Origin: Flavobacteriia bacterium
GTDB taxonomy: Bacteria; Bacteroidota; Bacteroidia; Flavobacteriales; Weeksellaceae
Direction: 5' to 3'
NCBI GenBank assembly: GCA_015999765.1
Contig: JAECQR010000002.1
Location: 62,001 to 126,000, forward strand
Length of the DNA: 64,000 nt
Shown here: in pieces, positions 8,264-17,337 of the stretch
Layout: each line of letters opens with the position of its first letter
Numbering within the stretch: position 1 is the first letter of the stretch
Notes under the pieces: model-generated
Told to the model about the DNA's origin: nothing
The model's input: only the letters and a program-made list of their open reading frames with translations
The model's database searches: none
Made by a program: the position numbers and the translations under genes

Positions 8264-9823
8264 TTATTTCTTCCTAATGAGCCACAGGCCGATGAAAGTA
8301 AGTAAACCGTTAATGATGATTAGTTCCACACCAATTTTGTAATCGGAATTCTGCGTTACAAAATAATTTATGAAATAGGTTAAAACCGGTGCCAACAAAG
8401 TTACTGCAATGATTGCATATTTTTTGGTAATTTGATATTTGGTTAAAATTCCGAAAGCAAAAAGTCCCAGAAGCGGTCCGTAAGTGTAACCCGCTACCTC
8501 CATGATGAGGTAAACGATAGATTTATCATCAATCGCTTTGAAAATCATGATCAGCACAAAGAAAATTACCGTGAAAATAAGATGGATTTTCATCCTCAGT
8601 CTTTTTTTCTGCTTCTCAGTTTTGGTGGCGTCTTCGTTGATATTCAGTAAATCTACACAGTAAGAACTTGTAACTGCTGTCAGGGCGCCGTCAGCAGACG
8701 GGAAAAGTGCTGAGATCAAGCCAATGATAAAAATTACCGAGATAAAGAGCGGGAAATATCCCTGGAGCGAAAGCGCCGGAAACAGGTCGTCGCCCATAAT
8801 ATTATTGATTGTTCCGGTAGCAGCATCTTTAAACCCAAAAGCATTGGTAATGCTTTCTTTGCCGTTTACGATATCAACGATTTTTCCGTATTCAGCTCCG
8901 TTTTCCATGGCGAAAAGGTAAAGAAGACCGCCCAGAAAAAGGAATGCCAGATTCACGAGTAACAGTGTGCCGGCAAACGTTAGCATGTTCTTTTTTGAAT
9001 TTTTCAGATTGTCAACAGAAATATTTTTCTGCATCATTTCCTGATCCAGACCGGTCATTGCAATAGTTATAAACATTCCACCCAAAATAGTCTTCAGGAA
9101 AAATGTTTTTGAGTTCACATCGAAATTAATAAAATGCGTATAATCCTTCGCTGCCAATACATCGTAAGCCTGACCGGCTGACAGGTTTAAATTGGAAAGA
9201 ATAAAAACAATACATGCAACAAGACTCAGAATCATAAATGAAGTCTGAAGCGTGTCTGTAATTACAATCGTTTTTACGCCGCCTTCGAAAGTGTAGAGCA
9301 AAACCATCAGGAGAATAACGGCAGAGGTTACCCAAAACGGAACGCCAAGAGCAGAAAGCAGAAAAATCTGCAGAACGTTTACTACCAGATATAATCTTGC
9401 AGTAGCGCCAATCGACCTTGAAATAATGAAAAATAAAGACCCGATTTTATGAGCTTCTACGTTAAACCTTCGTCCGAGATAGGTATAAATCGACGTAAGA
9501 TTCATTTTATAATAAAGCGGAAGAAGCACGAAAGCCACGATAAAATAACCGATGAAAAACCCGATCACAAGCATGTAATATTCGAAACCGCCAAACGGAT
9601 AGTCACCCGCAGTCATTTTCCCTACTGTTCCCGGAACCGAAATAAAAGTCACGCCGCTTAAACTTGTGCCAATCATCCCGAAAGCCACGAGCCACCACTT
9701 ACTTTTTTTGTTTCCGATAAAGAAAGACTGGTTGTCGGCATTTCTGCTGGTGATGTATGAGATCACGAGTAATCCGATGAAATAAGCGAAAACAAATAAG
9801 AGCAAAATTGTTCCTGGGTTCAT
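8264..9823 (-). CDS. Sodium:solute symporter (SSS family)
   Basis: The 519-residue protein has about 13 hydrophobic segments and the N-terminal pattern of the SSS family (SNaRe, LeuT fold), including the signature-like stretch FIGNKKSKWWLVAFGMIGTS at residues 36-55 and SVPGTVGKMTAGDY soon after. It would couple Na+ entry to uptake of a sugar, amino acid, vitamin or anion. It has a TATATTTG box upstream (9844-9851, minus strand) and its own terminator. Substrate cannot be told; the transketolase neighbours hint at a sugar but this is weak. Confidence 0.88.
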   Translation of the reverse strand: MNPGTILLLFVFAYFIGLLVISYITSRNADNQSFFIGNKKSKWWLVAFGMIGTSLSGVTFISVPGTVGKMTAGDYPFGGFEYYMLVIGFFIGYFIVAFVLLPLYYKMNLTSIYTYLGRRFNVEAHKIGSLFFIISRSIGATARLYLVVNVLQIFLLSALGVPFWVTSAVILLMVLLYTFEGGVKTIVITDTLQTSFMILSLVACIVFILSNLNLSAGQAYDVLAAKDYTHFINFDVNSKTFFLKTILGGMFITIAMTGLDQEMMQKNISVDNLKNSKKNMLTFAGTLLLVNLAFLFLGGLLYLFAMENGAEYGKIVDIVNGKESITNAFGFKDAATGTINNIMGDDLFPALSLQGYFPLFISVIFIIGLISALFPSADGALTAVTSSYCVDLLNINEDATKTEKQKKRLRMKIHLIFTVIFFVLIMIFKAIDDKSIVYLIMEVAGYTYGPLLGLFAFGILTKYQITKKYAIIAVTLLAPVLTYFINYFVTQNSDYKIGVELIIINGLLTFIGLWLIRKK

Positions 9824-9906
9824 TTTTTTCAGAATTTAATGAGCAAATATAGTTTTTTTGCGGTATTTGCGGCTGTTTATACTTTTGGGATTGTAAATTA
9901 TTTTTT

Positions 9907-10003
9907 GGGCGCCTTTTCCGGCTGTCACTACTCGCTTTTTGCAGGCCTTGTTTAAATCCCGCTGCTGCAAAAGAGCTCAAACATGCCGTTCCATCCGGGG
10001 CGC
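9907..10003. repeat. Intergenic hairpin element, copy A of a dispersed repeat
   Basis: This 97-bp GC-richer block in the 246-bp gap between the symporter and acetyltransferase genes folds on itself: outer arms GGGCGCC/GGGGCGC and inner arms TTTTGCAG (9937-9944) with CTGCAAAA (9964-9971). Its right part, ATGCCGTTCCATCCGGGGC, matches the second element near 36.9 kb at most positions. I recall similar elements in Chryseobacterium and Flavobacterium genomes; no protein is encoded. Confidence 0.55.
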
Positions 10004-10021
10004 AATGCAGGATTCCAAAAA

Positions 10022-10050
10022 AAAGCCTTTCATAATTTTATGAAAGGCGT
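10022..10050 (-). terminator. Terminator after the small acetyltransferase gene
   Basis: A perfect 10-bp stem (10025-10034 with 10039-10048) precedes a T tract on the minus strand. Confidence 0.75.
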
Positions 10051-10069
10051 ATTGTTTAAGTTACAATTT

Positions 10070-10354
10070 TCAGGATAAAACATCCTGCAGCTCTGCGTTT
10101 CTGTCAATGGTTGCTTTAGCATACGGACAAAGAGGAATGATTTTTTTGCTATTTTTTCTGGCATATTCCACGCCTGCGATGATAAGCTTTTTTGCGAGAC
10201 CTTTTCCGCTAAAAGCTTCATCAACTTGGGTGTGATCGATAATGAATTTATCCTCACCGGCCCAGGTATAAGTCATTTCGCCGGCTTTTTTATTTTCAAA
10301 ATAGATTTCAAATAGTCCTTTCTTCTCGTCGTTGTGATGTTTAATTTCTGTCAT
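10070..10354 (-). CDS. Small GNAT-type N-acetyltransferase (YjdJ/NATD1-like)
   Basis: The 94-residue protein has the compact GNAT fold of the YjdJ/NATD1 group: a beta-hairpin with GEMTYTW, the strand DKFIIDHTQV, the acetyl-CoA loop FSGKGLAKKLI (residues 48-58) and the closing PLCPYAKATIDRN with a conserved cysteine. The substrate of these minimal acetyltransferases is not established. It is a single-gene unit with its own terminator. It lies beside catalase, on the same strand but separated by about 100 bases. Confidence 0.88.
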   Translation of the reverse strand: MTEIKHHNDEKKGLFEIYFENKKAGEMTYTWAGEDKFIIDHTQVDEAFSGKGLAKKLIIAGVEYARKNSKKIIPLCPYAKATIDRNAELQDVLS

Positions 10355-10414
10355 ATTTTTATTTTACTTAAGTGCTGGAAAAATGCAGTAGTTTAATGGG
10401 TATTAATGAAAATG

Positions 10415-10443
10415 AAAAGTGGAAATTTTGCAACTTCCACTAA
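10415..10443 (-). terminator. Weak terminator after catalase
   Basis: A short hairpin GTGGAA/TTCCAC followed by TTTT on the minus strand, just past the katA stop. Confidence 0.4.
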
Positions 10444-10450
10444 GAATATT

Positions 10451-11956
10451 TTACGATTTCTGTGGTGCCCACTGGTCATGTGGTGACATATCAAAATTGA
10501 ATACGTCCATCATATCCAGACCCAGAGCTTTCGCAACGCCTTCACCATATTCGGGATCAGCTTTGTAGCAGTTTCTGATGTGACGGATCTGGATGAATTT
10601 TTCTGCACCGCCAACATTGGCCGCGGTATTGTCAAACAGAGCCTGCTCTTTTCCATCAGCTTTGATGATTCTGAATAAATCGCCAGGTTGGGTGAAATAA
10701 TCCTCATCATCATCCCGGAAATTATGTGCATAGGCATCGCCGTAAAGTTCAAGTGGCGGTTCTTTGGCTTGAGGTTGCTCCTGCCATTCTCCATAACTGT
10801 TGGGTTCGTAATGTTTCGTACCGCCATAATTACCGTCAACACGCATTTGTCCGTCTCTGTGGAATGCATGATAAGGACATCTGGGTTTGTTCACCGGAAT
10901 CTGGAAGTGATTTACACCCAGTCGGTAACGCTGTGCATCGCCGTAGGAGAATAATCTGCCCTGAAGCATTTTATCCGGTGAAAATCCGATGCCGGGAACA
11001 ATATTCGTTGGATTGAAAGCTGCCTGTTCAACATCCTGGAAATAATTCTCTGGATTTTTATTCAGCTCGAATTCGCCCACTTCAATTAAAGGGAAGTCTT
11101 TTTTAGACCAAACTTTCGTTAAATCAAACGGATGAAATCGGTAAGTCTTGGCCTGCTCCTCTGTCATGATCTGTACAAACATTTTCCATTTCGGGAAGTT
11201 GCCTTTTTCAATATTGTCGAAGAGATCACGTTGCGAAGATTCGCGGTCCATTCCTATTAATTTCCCTGCTTCTTCGTCACTTAAATTTTCGATTCCCTGC
11301 TGGGTTCTGAAATGGAATTTTACCCAATGGCGAACATTTGCATGATTGATGAAGCTGTAGGTATGGCTTCCGAAACCGTGCATGTGCCGGTAACCATTCG
11401 GAATTCCGCGGTCGCTCATTACAATGGTCACCTGGTGAAGTGATTCTGGCAGCAAAGTCCAGAAATCCCAGTTGTTATTGGCGCTACGCATATTGGTTTT
11501 CGGATCGCGTTTCACAGCGTGGTTTAGATCCGGAAATTTCATCGGGTCACGAAAAAAGAAGACGGGAGTATTATTTCCTACCAGATCCCAAATTCCCTCA
11601 TCGGTGTAAAACTTCAAAGCGAATCCTCGGATATCTCTTTCGGCATCTGCTGCCCCACGTTCTCCGGCAACGGTAGAAAATCTTGCAAACATTTCGGTCT
11701 TCTTACCAATTTCGTTGAAGAGATGTGCTTTGGTGTACTGAGTAATATCGTGGGTAACCGTAAATGTACCAAATGCACCGGAACCTTTTGCGTGCATTCT
11801 TCTTTCGGGAATTACTTCTCTGTCGAAGTTGGCCATTTTCTCCAGAAACCAAAAATCCTGCATAAGCATTGGGCCTCTGGGTCCGGCTGTCTGTACATTC
11901 TGATTGTCGGGCACCGGCGCACCGGTCTGTCTTGTTAATTTTTTCTTTTCTTCCAT
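10451..11956 (-). CDS. katA: Catalase (monofunctional heme catalase, clade 3 type)
   Basis: The 501-residue protein degrades hydrogen peroxide. The catalytic His55 ([14 protein letters not shown]), Asn128 (VGNNTPVFF) and the proximal heme ligand Tyr338 in [14 protein letters not shown] are all present. Length fits small-subunit catalases, and no signal peptide is seen, so it is cytoplasmic. It is probably its own unit; the 117-bp upstream gap holds a 16-bp dyad, a possible operator for a peroxide regulator. It belongs to the stress block with the pirins and LLM oxidoreductase. Confidence 0.97.
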   Translation of the reverse strand: MEEKKKLTRQTGAPVPDNQNVQTAGPRGPMLMQDFWFLEKMANFDREVIPERRMHAKGSGAFGTFTVTHDITQYTKAHLFNEIGKKTEMFARFSTVAGERGAADAERDIRGFALKFYTDEGIWDLVGNNTPVFFFRDPMKFPDLNHAVKRDPKTNMRSANNNWDFWTLLPESLHQVTIVMSDRGIPNGYRHMHGFGSHTYSFINHANVRHWVKFHFRTQQGIENLSDEEAGKLIGMDRESSQRDLFDNIEKGNFPKWKMFVQIMTEEQAKTYRFHPFDLTKVWSKKDFPLIEVGEFELNKNPENYFQDVEQAAFNPTNIVPGIGFSPDKMLQGRLFSYGDAQRYRLGVNHFQIPVNKPRCPYHAFHRDGQMRVDGNYGGTKHYEPNSYGEWQEQPQAKEPPLELYGDAYAHNFRDDDEDYFTQPGDLFRIIKADGKEQALFDNTAANVGGAEKFIQIRHIRNCYKADPEYGEGVAKALGLDMMDVFNFDMSPHDQWAPQKS

Positions 11957-12018
11957 GATTATAATATTTTGATACCTAAAGTTACAAAATAATCTATCTG
12001 TACGTAATTCATTATATC

Positions 12019-12034
12019 TAATATCGTGATATTA
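12019..12034. promoter_or_regulatory. Dyad upstream of katA
   Basis: TAATATC-GT-GATATTA is a perfect inverted repeat with 7-bp arms, 63 bases upstream of the katA start and just beyond the pirin stop. It could be an operator or part of a terminator; no T tract follows. Confidence 0.35.
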
Positions 12035-12073
12035 AATAATGGAATGCATTGAAAGTATGGAAGAAAGATTTTT

Positions 12074-12982
12074 CTATCTGGAAAGTCTTCCTTTAAGGAT
12101 TGCTTTGGGAAGCGGTACAAATTCTTCTTCGTCACCGGGAACTAAAGCAAAAGCATCATGGTTTTGCTGATGCCAGTTGATTTTTGCCTGCTCAATAATT
12201 TCTTTATCTGAGTTGACAAAGTTCCAGAATATAAAGCGCTCTTCATCAAAAGGCTCCCCGCCAAAAAGATAAACAGTAGCGTTTTCCCCGATTTCAAATT
12301 CGCACAAAGTAGCGTTTTTAGCGATAAGAAGTTGTTTGCCTCCAAATTCATTGCCTTCAATATGAACTGTTCCTTCCAGTATATACATCGCAGCTTCGCC
12401 AAATAAATCCTTCCCGATGTTTATTTTCTGACGTTCTTTACTTTTAATTTCAAGAAAAAACAAATTAGAATGTACTGGTACAGGAGACTTTCTTCCGAAG
12501 AGTTCGCCCGCTATTAATTTGTACTGAATATTTCCCTCGTTCCAGGCTGGTATGTCAGCCGCTTCAGTATGATGAAAGGTGGGTTCGCTCTGTTCAAGAT
12601 TTTTAGGCAAACCTACCCAAATCTGAAATCCGTGCAAATTTTTATCGGAATTTCTGAGGTATTCTGGTGTTCTTTCGGAATGTACAACACCTTTACCGGC
12701 AGTCATCCAGTTCACTGCGCCGGGTTTTATCTCTATATCACTTCCGAGTGAATCTTTGTGCTGAATAGATCCTTCTAAAAGGTAAGTCAAAGTTGAAAGT
12801 CCAATATGAGGATGCGGCGGAACGTCCAGGTTTTGATATTCGTTCAATGCAGCAGGTCCCATATGATCAATAAAAACAAAAGGTCCCACTGCTCTTTTTT
12901 CCCTGAAAGGAAGCAGTCTTCCGACTAAAAAATTACCGATGTCGGCAGCTTTTTCTTCGATGATTAATCCGATATTCGACAT
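12074..12982 (-). CDS. Pirin family protein (first copy)
   Basis: The 302-residue bicupin keeps the metal ligands of pirin in the N-terminal cupin: His57 and His59 (PPHPHIG), His101 and Glu103 (VVHSE). Bacterial pirins have been reported as quercetin dioxygenases or as regulators of metabolic enzymes, and are often induced by redox or salt stress. It lies 77 bases after the LLM oxidoreductase on the same strand, so it may be the last gene of the pirin-reductase-LLM operon or have its own promoter. Its exact role is open. Confidence 0.93.
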   Translation of the reverse strand: MSNIGLIIEEKAADIGNFLVGRLLPFREKRAVGPFVFIDHMGPAALNEYQNLDVPPHPHIGLSTLTYLLEGSIQHKDSLGSDIEIKPGAVNWMTAGKGVVHSERTPEYLRNSDKNLHGFQIWVGLPKNLEQSEPTFHHTEAADIPAWNEGNIQYKLIAGELFGRKSPVPVHSNLFFLEIKSKERQKINIGKDLFGEAAMYILEGTVHIEGNEFGGKQLLIAKNATLCEFEIGENATVYLFGGEPFDEERFIFWNFVNSDKEIIEQAKINWHQQNHDAFALVPGDEEEFVPLPKAILKGRLSR

Positions 12983-13059
12983 GTTTTAGGGTTTGGGAGT
13001 TAGAATGAAACTTTTAAGCACACGTAAGTTACTAAGTTTTGCAGAATCATTGAAAAGAT

Positions 13060-14115
13060 TTATTCAATTCCTAATTTTTTCTTAACACCAGGAATTACTT
13101 CTTTCCCGAACAGTTCGATCGATTTCATCGTAAGTTCGTGCGGTACAAATCCTAAACTTGCCTGCGCAAAGAATCTAGTGAAACCGAAAAGTTCGTATTC
13201 GTAGAGGATTTTTTCTGTGACCTGTTCTACGCTGCCAACCATTAAAGAACCTTGCGGACTGCGCATATATTCAAACTGTTCTCGGGTCATGGACTGCCAG
13301 CCGCGGCTTCTGCCGACACGATCCATCATCTGCGCGTAATACGGAAAAAAATCATCTGCTACCTTCTCACCATTTTCGCCGATAAACATGTGATTGTTAA
13401 TTCCGACCTGTAAATCTTCTGGATTATGACCATTTTCAAGCCAGGATTTTTTATAAAGATTAATGAAAGGAGTGAACTGCCGCGGCATCCCGCCAATGAT
13501 TGCCAACATTAAAGGCAGCTGAAGTTTCGCGGCTCTCACTGCAGAAGCTGGAGTTCCGCCCGCAGCAAGCCAAACCGGAATTTCACCGTTTAAAGCCCTT
13601 GGATATACGCCTAAATCATGAATTGGGGCACGCAGGTTTCCGCTCCACGAGACCTTTTCTGACTTGTTGATTTTCAGTAGAAGATCTAACTTTTCTTCAA
13701 AAAGTTCATCATAATCATTCAAATCAAAACCAAACAGAGGGAAAGATTCAATAAATGAGCCCCGACCTGCCATGATTTCTGCTCTTCCGCCGGAAAGTGC
13801 GTCTACCGTAGCAAACTGCTGATAAACGCGAACCGGATCTTCAGAACTAAGGACGGTTACTGCGCTCGTCAGCTTAATGTTCTTTGTGACTGCCGCTGCT
13901 GCAGCAAGTACTGTTGTTGGTGAAGAAACCGCGTAATCCGGTCGGTGATGTTCGCCAATACCAAAAACATCAATTCCGATTTTGTCGGCAAGTTTTATTT
14001 CTTCTAAAAGATCCTGTATTCTTTGGTGGGCATTAAGGCCTTTACCTGGAACCGTTTCCGGTGCCACATCTGCAAAAGTCATCAATCCGAATTCTAATTT
14101 TTTCATCTTGATCAA
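13060..14115 (-). CDS. LLM class flavin-dependent oxidoreductase
   Basis: The protein has the (beta/alpha)8 luciferase-like fold: LEFGLMTFADVAPE at the start, LADKIGIDVFGIGEHHRPDYAVSSP near residues 42-66 and VLSSEDPVRVYQQFATVD, typical of FMN-dependent LLM enzymes that use reduced flavin. No close substrate can be named. The gene begins 14 bases after the NAD(P)-binding reductase stop, so they form an operon. A second ATG three codons in (14106, MKKLEFG) is an equally good start. Confidence 0.92.
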   Translation of the reverse strand: MIKMKKLEFGLMTFADVAPETVPGKGLNAHQRIQDLLEEIKLADKIGIDVFGIGEHHRPDYAVSSPTTVLAAAAAVTKNIKLTSAVTVLSSEDPVRVYQQFATVDALSGGRAEIMAGRGSFIESFPLFGFDLNDYDELFEEKLDLLLKINKSEKVSWSGNLRAPIHDLGVYPRALNGEIPVWLAAGGTPASAVRAAKLQLPLMLAIIGGMPRQFTPFINLYKKSWLENGHNPEDLQVGINNHMFIGENGEKVADDFFPYYAQMMDRVGRSRGWQSMTREQFEYMRSPQGSLMVGSVEQVTEKILYEYELFGFTRFFAQASLGFVPHELTMKSIELFGKEVIPGVKKKLGIE

Positions 14116-14129
14116 TTTAAAAGGTGAAA

Positions 14130-14786
14130 TTAATAAGCAGCCGTAAAAATTTCTCGGTTGAATTTTTTGTTTTCAAGTTCATCCACAATTGCCACAGCTA
14201 AATCCTGAACCGAATGGCGGGAGCGGCCTTCTGCATCAAAAACTGGCGAATCTGTTCCCAACCTGTATTTCCCGGTTTTTTCCTTTTCTTCACTGAACAT
14301 ATTCATTTCCAGGGCAGGGCTGAAAAATTCCCAGTCTAAAGTTTCGTTTTTCGAAAGAGTGTCTACGTAATACTTGCGCACCGCACTTGCTCCCAGATAT
14401 ATTTCTTTGGGAAAATCTGATCCGTCAACGATATAATTACCATTAATTTTCAACGTTCCGGCACCTCCAATAACGATGAGTTTTTTTACACCGGATTTCT
14501 CTGCTGCGTTTTGGATGGATGAGGCACCTTTCAAATAATCCTCGTGGATATTTGGGTTTGTCCAGCCCGGGTTGTATGCACTGATAATGGCATCACTTCC
14601 CTGAAGGGTTTCTGCAAGGTCGTTTTCATTAAACACATCAACATTTTTCTTCTGCAGATTTTTATGATCCTGGGCTATTTTGTCTGTATTTCTGGCGATG
14701 GCGATTACTTCATGATTTCTTTCGAGCAGTTCGTTTAGGATTGCATTTCCAACGTAGCCTGTGGCGCCGATAAGGGATATTTTCAT
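14130..14786 (-). CDS. NAD(P)-binding reductase (atypical SDR, NmrA-like)
   Basis: The 218-residue protein begins with a Rossmann motif GATGYVG at residues 7-13 and a basic residue pattern after strand 2 (IAIARNTDKI) that suggests NADPH. It lacks the classical YxxxK pair, as in atypical extended SDR/NmrA-like and flavin- or quinone-reductase-like proteins. It sits between pirin and the LLM oxidoreductase in one operon, where it may supply reduced cofactor or reduce an electrophile. The function is inferred from context. Confidence 0.88.
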   Translation of the reverse strand: MKISLIGATGYVGNAILNELLERNHEVIAIARNTDKIAQDHKNLQKKNVDVFNENDLAETLQGSDAIISAYNPGWTNPNIHEDYLKGASSIQNAAEKSGVKKLIVIGGAGTLKINGNYIVDGSDFPKEIYLGASAVRKYYVDTLSKNETLDWEFFSPALEMNMFSEEKEKTGKYRLGTDSPVFDAEGRSRHSVQDLAVAIVDELENKKFNREIFTAAY

Positions 14787-14822
14787 TTTATGGTATTTAA
14801 ATATTTTACAAATTGCGAGTGA

Positions 14823-15710
14823 TTAGTCTTCCAGATAGCCGAATTTTCCGGTGTTGAAGTCATCAAAAGCCTGAATGATTTCCTGTTTTGAATTCATTAC
14901 AAAAGGTCCGTGGGAAAAGATGGGTTCATTCAACGGCTGCCCGCTTAATACCAGTACCACGCTGTCTTCTGTAGCTTCAATCTGGAAAGCTTCTCCTTCG
15001 TTTTCAAAAAGAACAAAATGGTCAGTGAGAACTTTTTCCTTATCATTTACGGTAATGGTGCCCTCAGTGACTAACAGTGCAGTGCTGAAATTTGCAGGGA
15101 AACTGAAATCAGCTCTTCCGTTTTTCTTCAGTTTGGCGTTCATCAAGTTTATAGGACTGAAAGTGCTTGCGGGACCTTTTTTACTTTGATATTCTCCGGC
15201 AATAATTTCTACAAAGCCATTTTCGCCCAGATTAACCTTTTTCATTTCTGAGTTTTTTATGGCCTGATATTTCGGTGGACTCATTTTGTCTTTTGCCGGA
15301 AGGTTGATCCAAAGCTGCACAATCTGGAAAATTCCGCCCTGTTTTGCCCATTCGGTTTCGTGGAATTCTTTGTGAAGGACTCCGGAAGCTGCCGTCATCC
15401 ATTGCACGTCACCTTCACCGATGATTCCGCCGCCACCTGAACTGTCACCATGTTCAACCCGGCCCTGGTAAGCAATGGTTACCGTTTCAAAACCTCGGTG
15501 CGGATGCACGCCCACTCCTCTGGGTTTGTCGGTTCCCGAAAAATGGAACTTTGAATTGTAATCTAACATGATGAATGGATCCATTCTTTTCATGTCTAAA
15601 CAGAATCCGCCAGGGATAAAATTATGAACCCTGAAACCGTCGCCTACGAAATGAGGATCTCTCGGTGGTACTATTGTTTCTACTTTTTTTGTTGCCATGA
15701 TCGTCTTCAT
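14823..15710 (-). CDS. Pirin family protein (second copy)
   Basis: A bicupin with pirin metal ligands His69 and His71 (GVHPHRGFETVT), His113 and Glu115 (VLHKEFHE). It is clearly diverged from the other pirin in this block, so not a recent duplicate. It is the first gene of the operon pirin-reductase-LLM oxidoreductase, behind a TACTTTTG box and two dyads. With the promoter box ending at 15720, the first ATG (15710) would leave a leader of about 5 bases; the in-frame ATG at 15698 (MATKKVE) is a plausible alternative start. Confidence 0.92.
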   Translation of the reverse strand: MKTIMATKKVETIVPPRDPHFVGDGFRVHNFIPGGFCLDMKRMDPFIMLDYNSKFHFSGTDKPRGVGVHPHRGFETVTIAYQGRVEHGDSSGGGGIIGEGDVQWMTAASGVLHKEFHETEWAKQGGIFQIVQLWINLPAKDKMSPPKYQAIKNSEMKKVNLGENGFVEIIAGEYQSKKGPASTFSPINLMNAKLKKNGRADFSFPANFSTALLVTEGTITVNDKEKVLTDHFVLFENEGEAFQIEATEDSVVLVLSGQPLNEPIFSHGPFVMNSKQEIIQAFDDFNTGKFGYLED

Positions 15711-15719
15711 TTATTAATA

Positions 15720-15727
15720 CAAAAGTA
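15720..15727 (-). promoter_or_regulatory. -7 promoter box of the pirin operon
   Basis: On the minus strand TACTTTTG fits TAnnTTTG. It lies 10 bases before the first ATG and directly downstream of the first dyad. Confidence 0.55.
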
Positions 15728-15728
15728 C

Positions 15729-15757
15729 AGATGTAACATCTAAGATACATTGATGTA
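15729..15757. promoter_or_regulatory. Two adjacent operator-like dyads of the pirin operon
   Basis: AGATGT-A-ACATCT (15729-15741) and TACAT-TG-ATGTA (15746-15757) are both perfect inverted repeats built from ATGT/ACAT half-sites. They sit between the -7 box and the place expected for the -33 element, which suits a repressor. No cognate regulator gene is in the window. Confidence 0.5.
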
Positions 15758-15857
15758 AGATAAGAATATACAGGTTTGTCAATCAGCAAGTTAAAAAGTA
15801 TCTTAGCAGGTATGGGGTTTTTCTGCCATTTAATTTTGAAATGGTATTAATGATAAT

Positions 15858-17267
15858 TTAGTGATTTGTTCTCATATTCTCTCCATCTTTGGAATGGAGT
15901 CTTCTGAAAACAAACCCTGAAAGTATGGTAAGAATTCCCATTACAATAAATGTATACCGGAAGGCGCGATGTGTGTTCTCGTAGTTGAGGTTTGCATTGG
16001 TTTCAAAGAGTTTTAAAACAACCAGTCCAAACGCAATCCCGAAACCGATCGCAAGCTGCTGATTTACTGCGATAAGCGAGTTACCACTGCTGGTGTGAGA
16101 ATTCCGTAAATCGGCGAGTGAAATCGTATTCATTGAGGTAAACTGAATGGAGTTAAAGAAGCCCATCACTGCGATAATGGGTACAAACCACCAGATCGAG
16201 GTTTGTATGCCGGGAATTGCGAGGCAACAGATGAGAAAACCAATAATGAAAGTATTTATCATCAGGGTTTTGCGGTAACCGAATCTGTTGAGGATTTTAA
16301 TTACTGATGATTTTCCGAACATTGCGGTCAAAGCCATAGGCGCCACGATCCATCCTGAAACTACGGCACTTGCTCCGTAGGCAATCTGAATCATTAATGG
16401 CAAAAGTAAAGGAACAGAACTTATTCCCAAACGAGTGGCCAGATTACCTAAAATACCCACGCGGAATGTTCTAACCTGAAAAAGATTTAACGGGAAAATA
16501 GGGTTTTGCGTTTTAGAAGCGTGGCGATAGTAAAAGTACACCATTAAGAATCCCAAGATAAAAATCATGAGTACTGGTGTAGTGTGAGTCGCCGATCCAA
16601 ACATTTCCAGCGAGATAGAGAGCAGAAGAGAGGCTGTCGCAAAAATAAGGAAGCCTTTTAAATCAAAAGTTATTATTTTGGACTGGTAATTCGGCATGTA
16701 TTTTAAACTGAGAACGATTCCCACAAATCCAATAGGAATATTGATAAGAAAAATCCAGTGCCAGGAAAGATAATCTACCATGTAGCCGCCAACCACAGGT
16801 CCCAAAACAGGTCCTATCAACGCCGGAACAATGGCGTAATTCATTGCTCTGAGCAATTCATTTTTATCGTAGGTTTTCAGGAGTGCCAATCGGCCAACCG
16901 GCGTCATCAGACTTCCGCCGATTCCCTGCACCACACGCGAAATGACTAATTGAGTAAGGCTTTGTGACAGTGCGCAGAACAACGATCCCAAACTGAAAAC
17001 TAAGATGGCAAATATAAAAACCTTCTTGGTTCCGAATTTATCCGCCAGAAAACCGCTGACCGGCATGAACAAAGCAAGCGTAAGAACATAGCTGATGATT
17101 GCATTCTGCATATTTAGCGGCGATTCATTCAGGTCCGCTGCGATGGACGGTAATGATGTGTTGAGAATTGTAGAATCCAACATCTGCATGAAAATAGCTG
17201 TTGCAAGAATGAATGGAAGGATTCTCTTGGTTGGGGTGTCAAAAGGTTGTAAAGAATCGGACATCAT
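15858..17267 (-). CDS. MFS transporter, DHA2/EmrB-like drug efflux
   Basis: The 469-residue protein has about 14 hydrophobic segments, the motif A-like loop GFLADKFGTKK and the motif C region GPVLGPVVGGYMVDYLSWHW typical of drug:H+ antiporters with 14 helices. It probably exports a toxic compound across the inner membrane. There is no EmrA-type adaptor or outer-membrane channel next to it. It lies on the same strand upstream of the pirin operon (147-bp gap), which fits a shared xenobiotic or redox stress role, though that is inference. Confidence 0.92.
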   Translation of the reverse strand: MMSDSLQPFDTPTKRILPFILATAIFMQMLDSTILNTSLPSIAADLNESPLNMQNAIISYVLTLALFMPVSGFLADKFGTKKVFIFAILVFSLGSLFCALSQSLTQLVISRVVQGIGGSLMTPVGRLALLKTYDKNELLRAMNYAIVPALIGPVLGPVVGGYMVDYLSWHWIFLINIPIGFVGIVLSLKYMPNYQSKIITFDLKGFLIFATASLLLSISLEMFGSATHTTPVLMIFILGFLMVYFYYRHASKTQNPIFPLNLFQVRTFRVGILGNLATRLGISSVPLLLPLMIQIAYGASAVVSGWIVAPMALTAMFGKSSVIKILNRFGYRKTLMINTFIIGFLICCLAIPGIQTSIWWFVPIIAVMGFFNSIQFTSMNTISLADLRNSHTSSGNSLIAVNQQLAIGFGIAFGLVVLKLFETNANLNYENTHRAFRYTFIVMGILTILSGFVFRRLHSKDGENMRTNH

Positions 17268-17293
17268 TCATCATTAGCAAAAACTGAACCTAA

Positions 17294-17322
17294 AAAATCC
17301 TGCAGGTTCTGCAGGATTTTAC
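17294..17322 (-). terminator. Terminator after asnB
   Basis: A perfect 12-bp stem (17294-17305 with 17309-17320) with A and T tracts on both sides, between asnB and the efflux gene. Confidence 0.8.
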
Positions 17323-17337
17323 TACCAAAAAATACAT

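Noticed and set aside
9699-9980. A 93-codon minus-strand frame at the symporter 5' end
   Set aside because: It runs through the symporter start, its promoter box and hairpin repeat copy A, so is not a likely gene.
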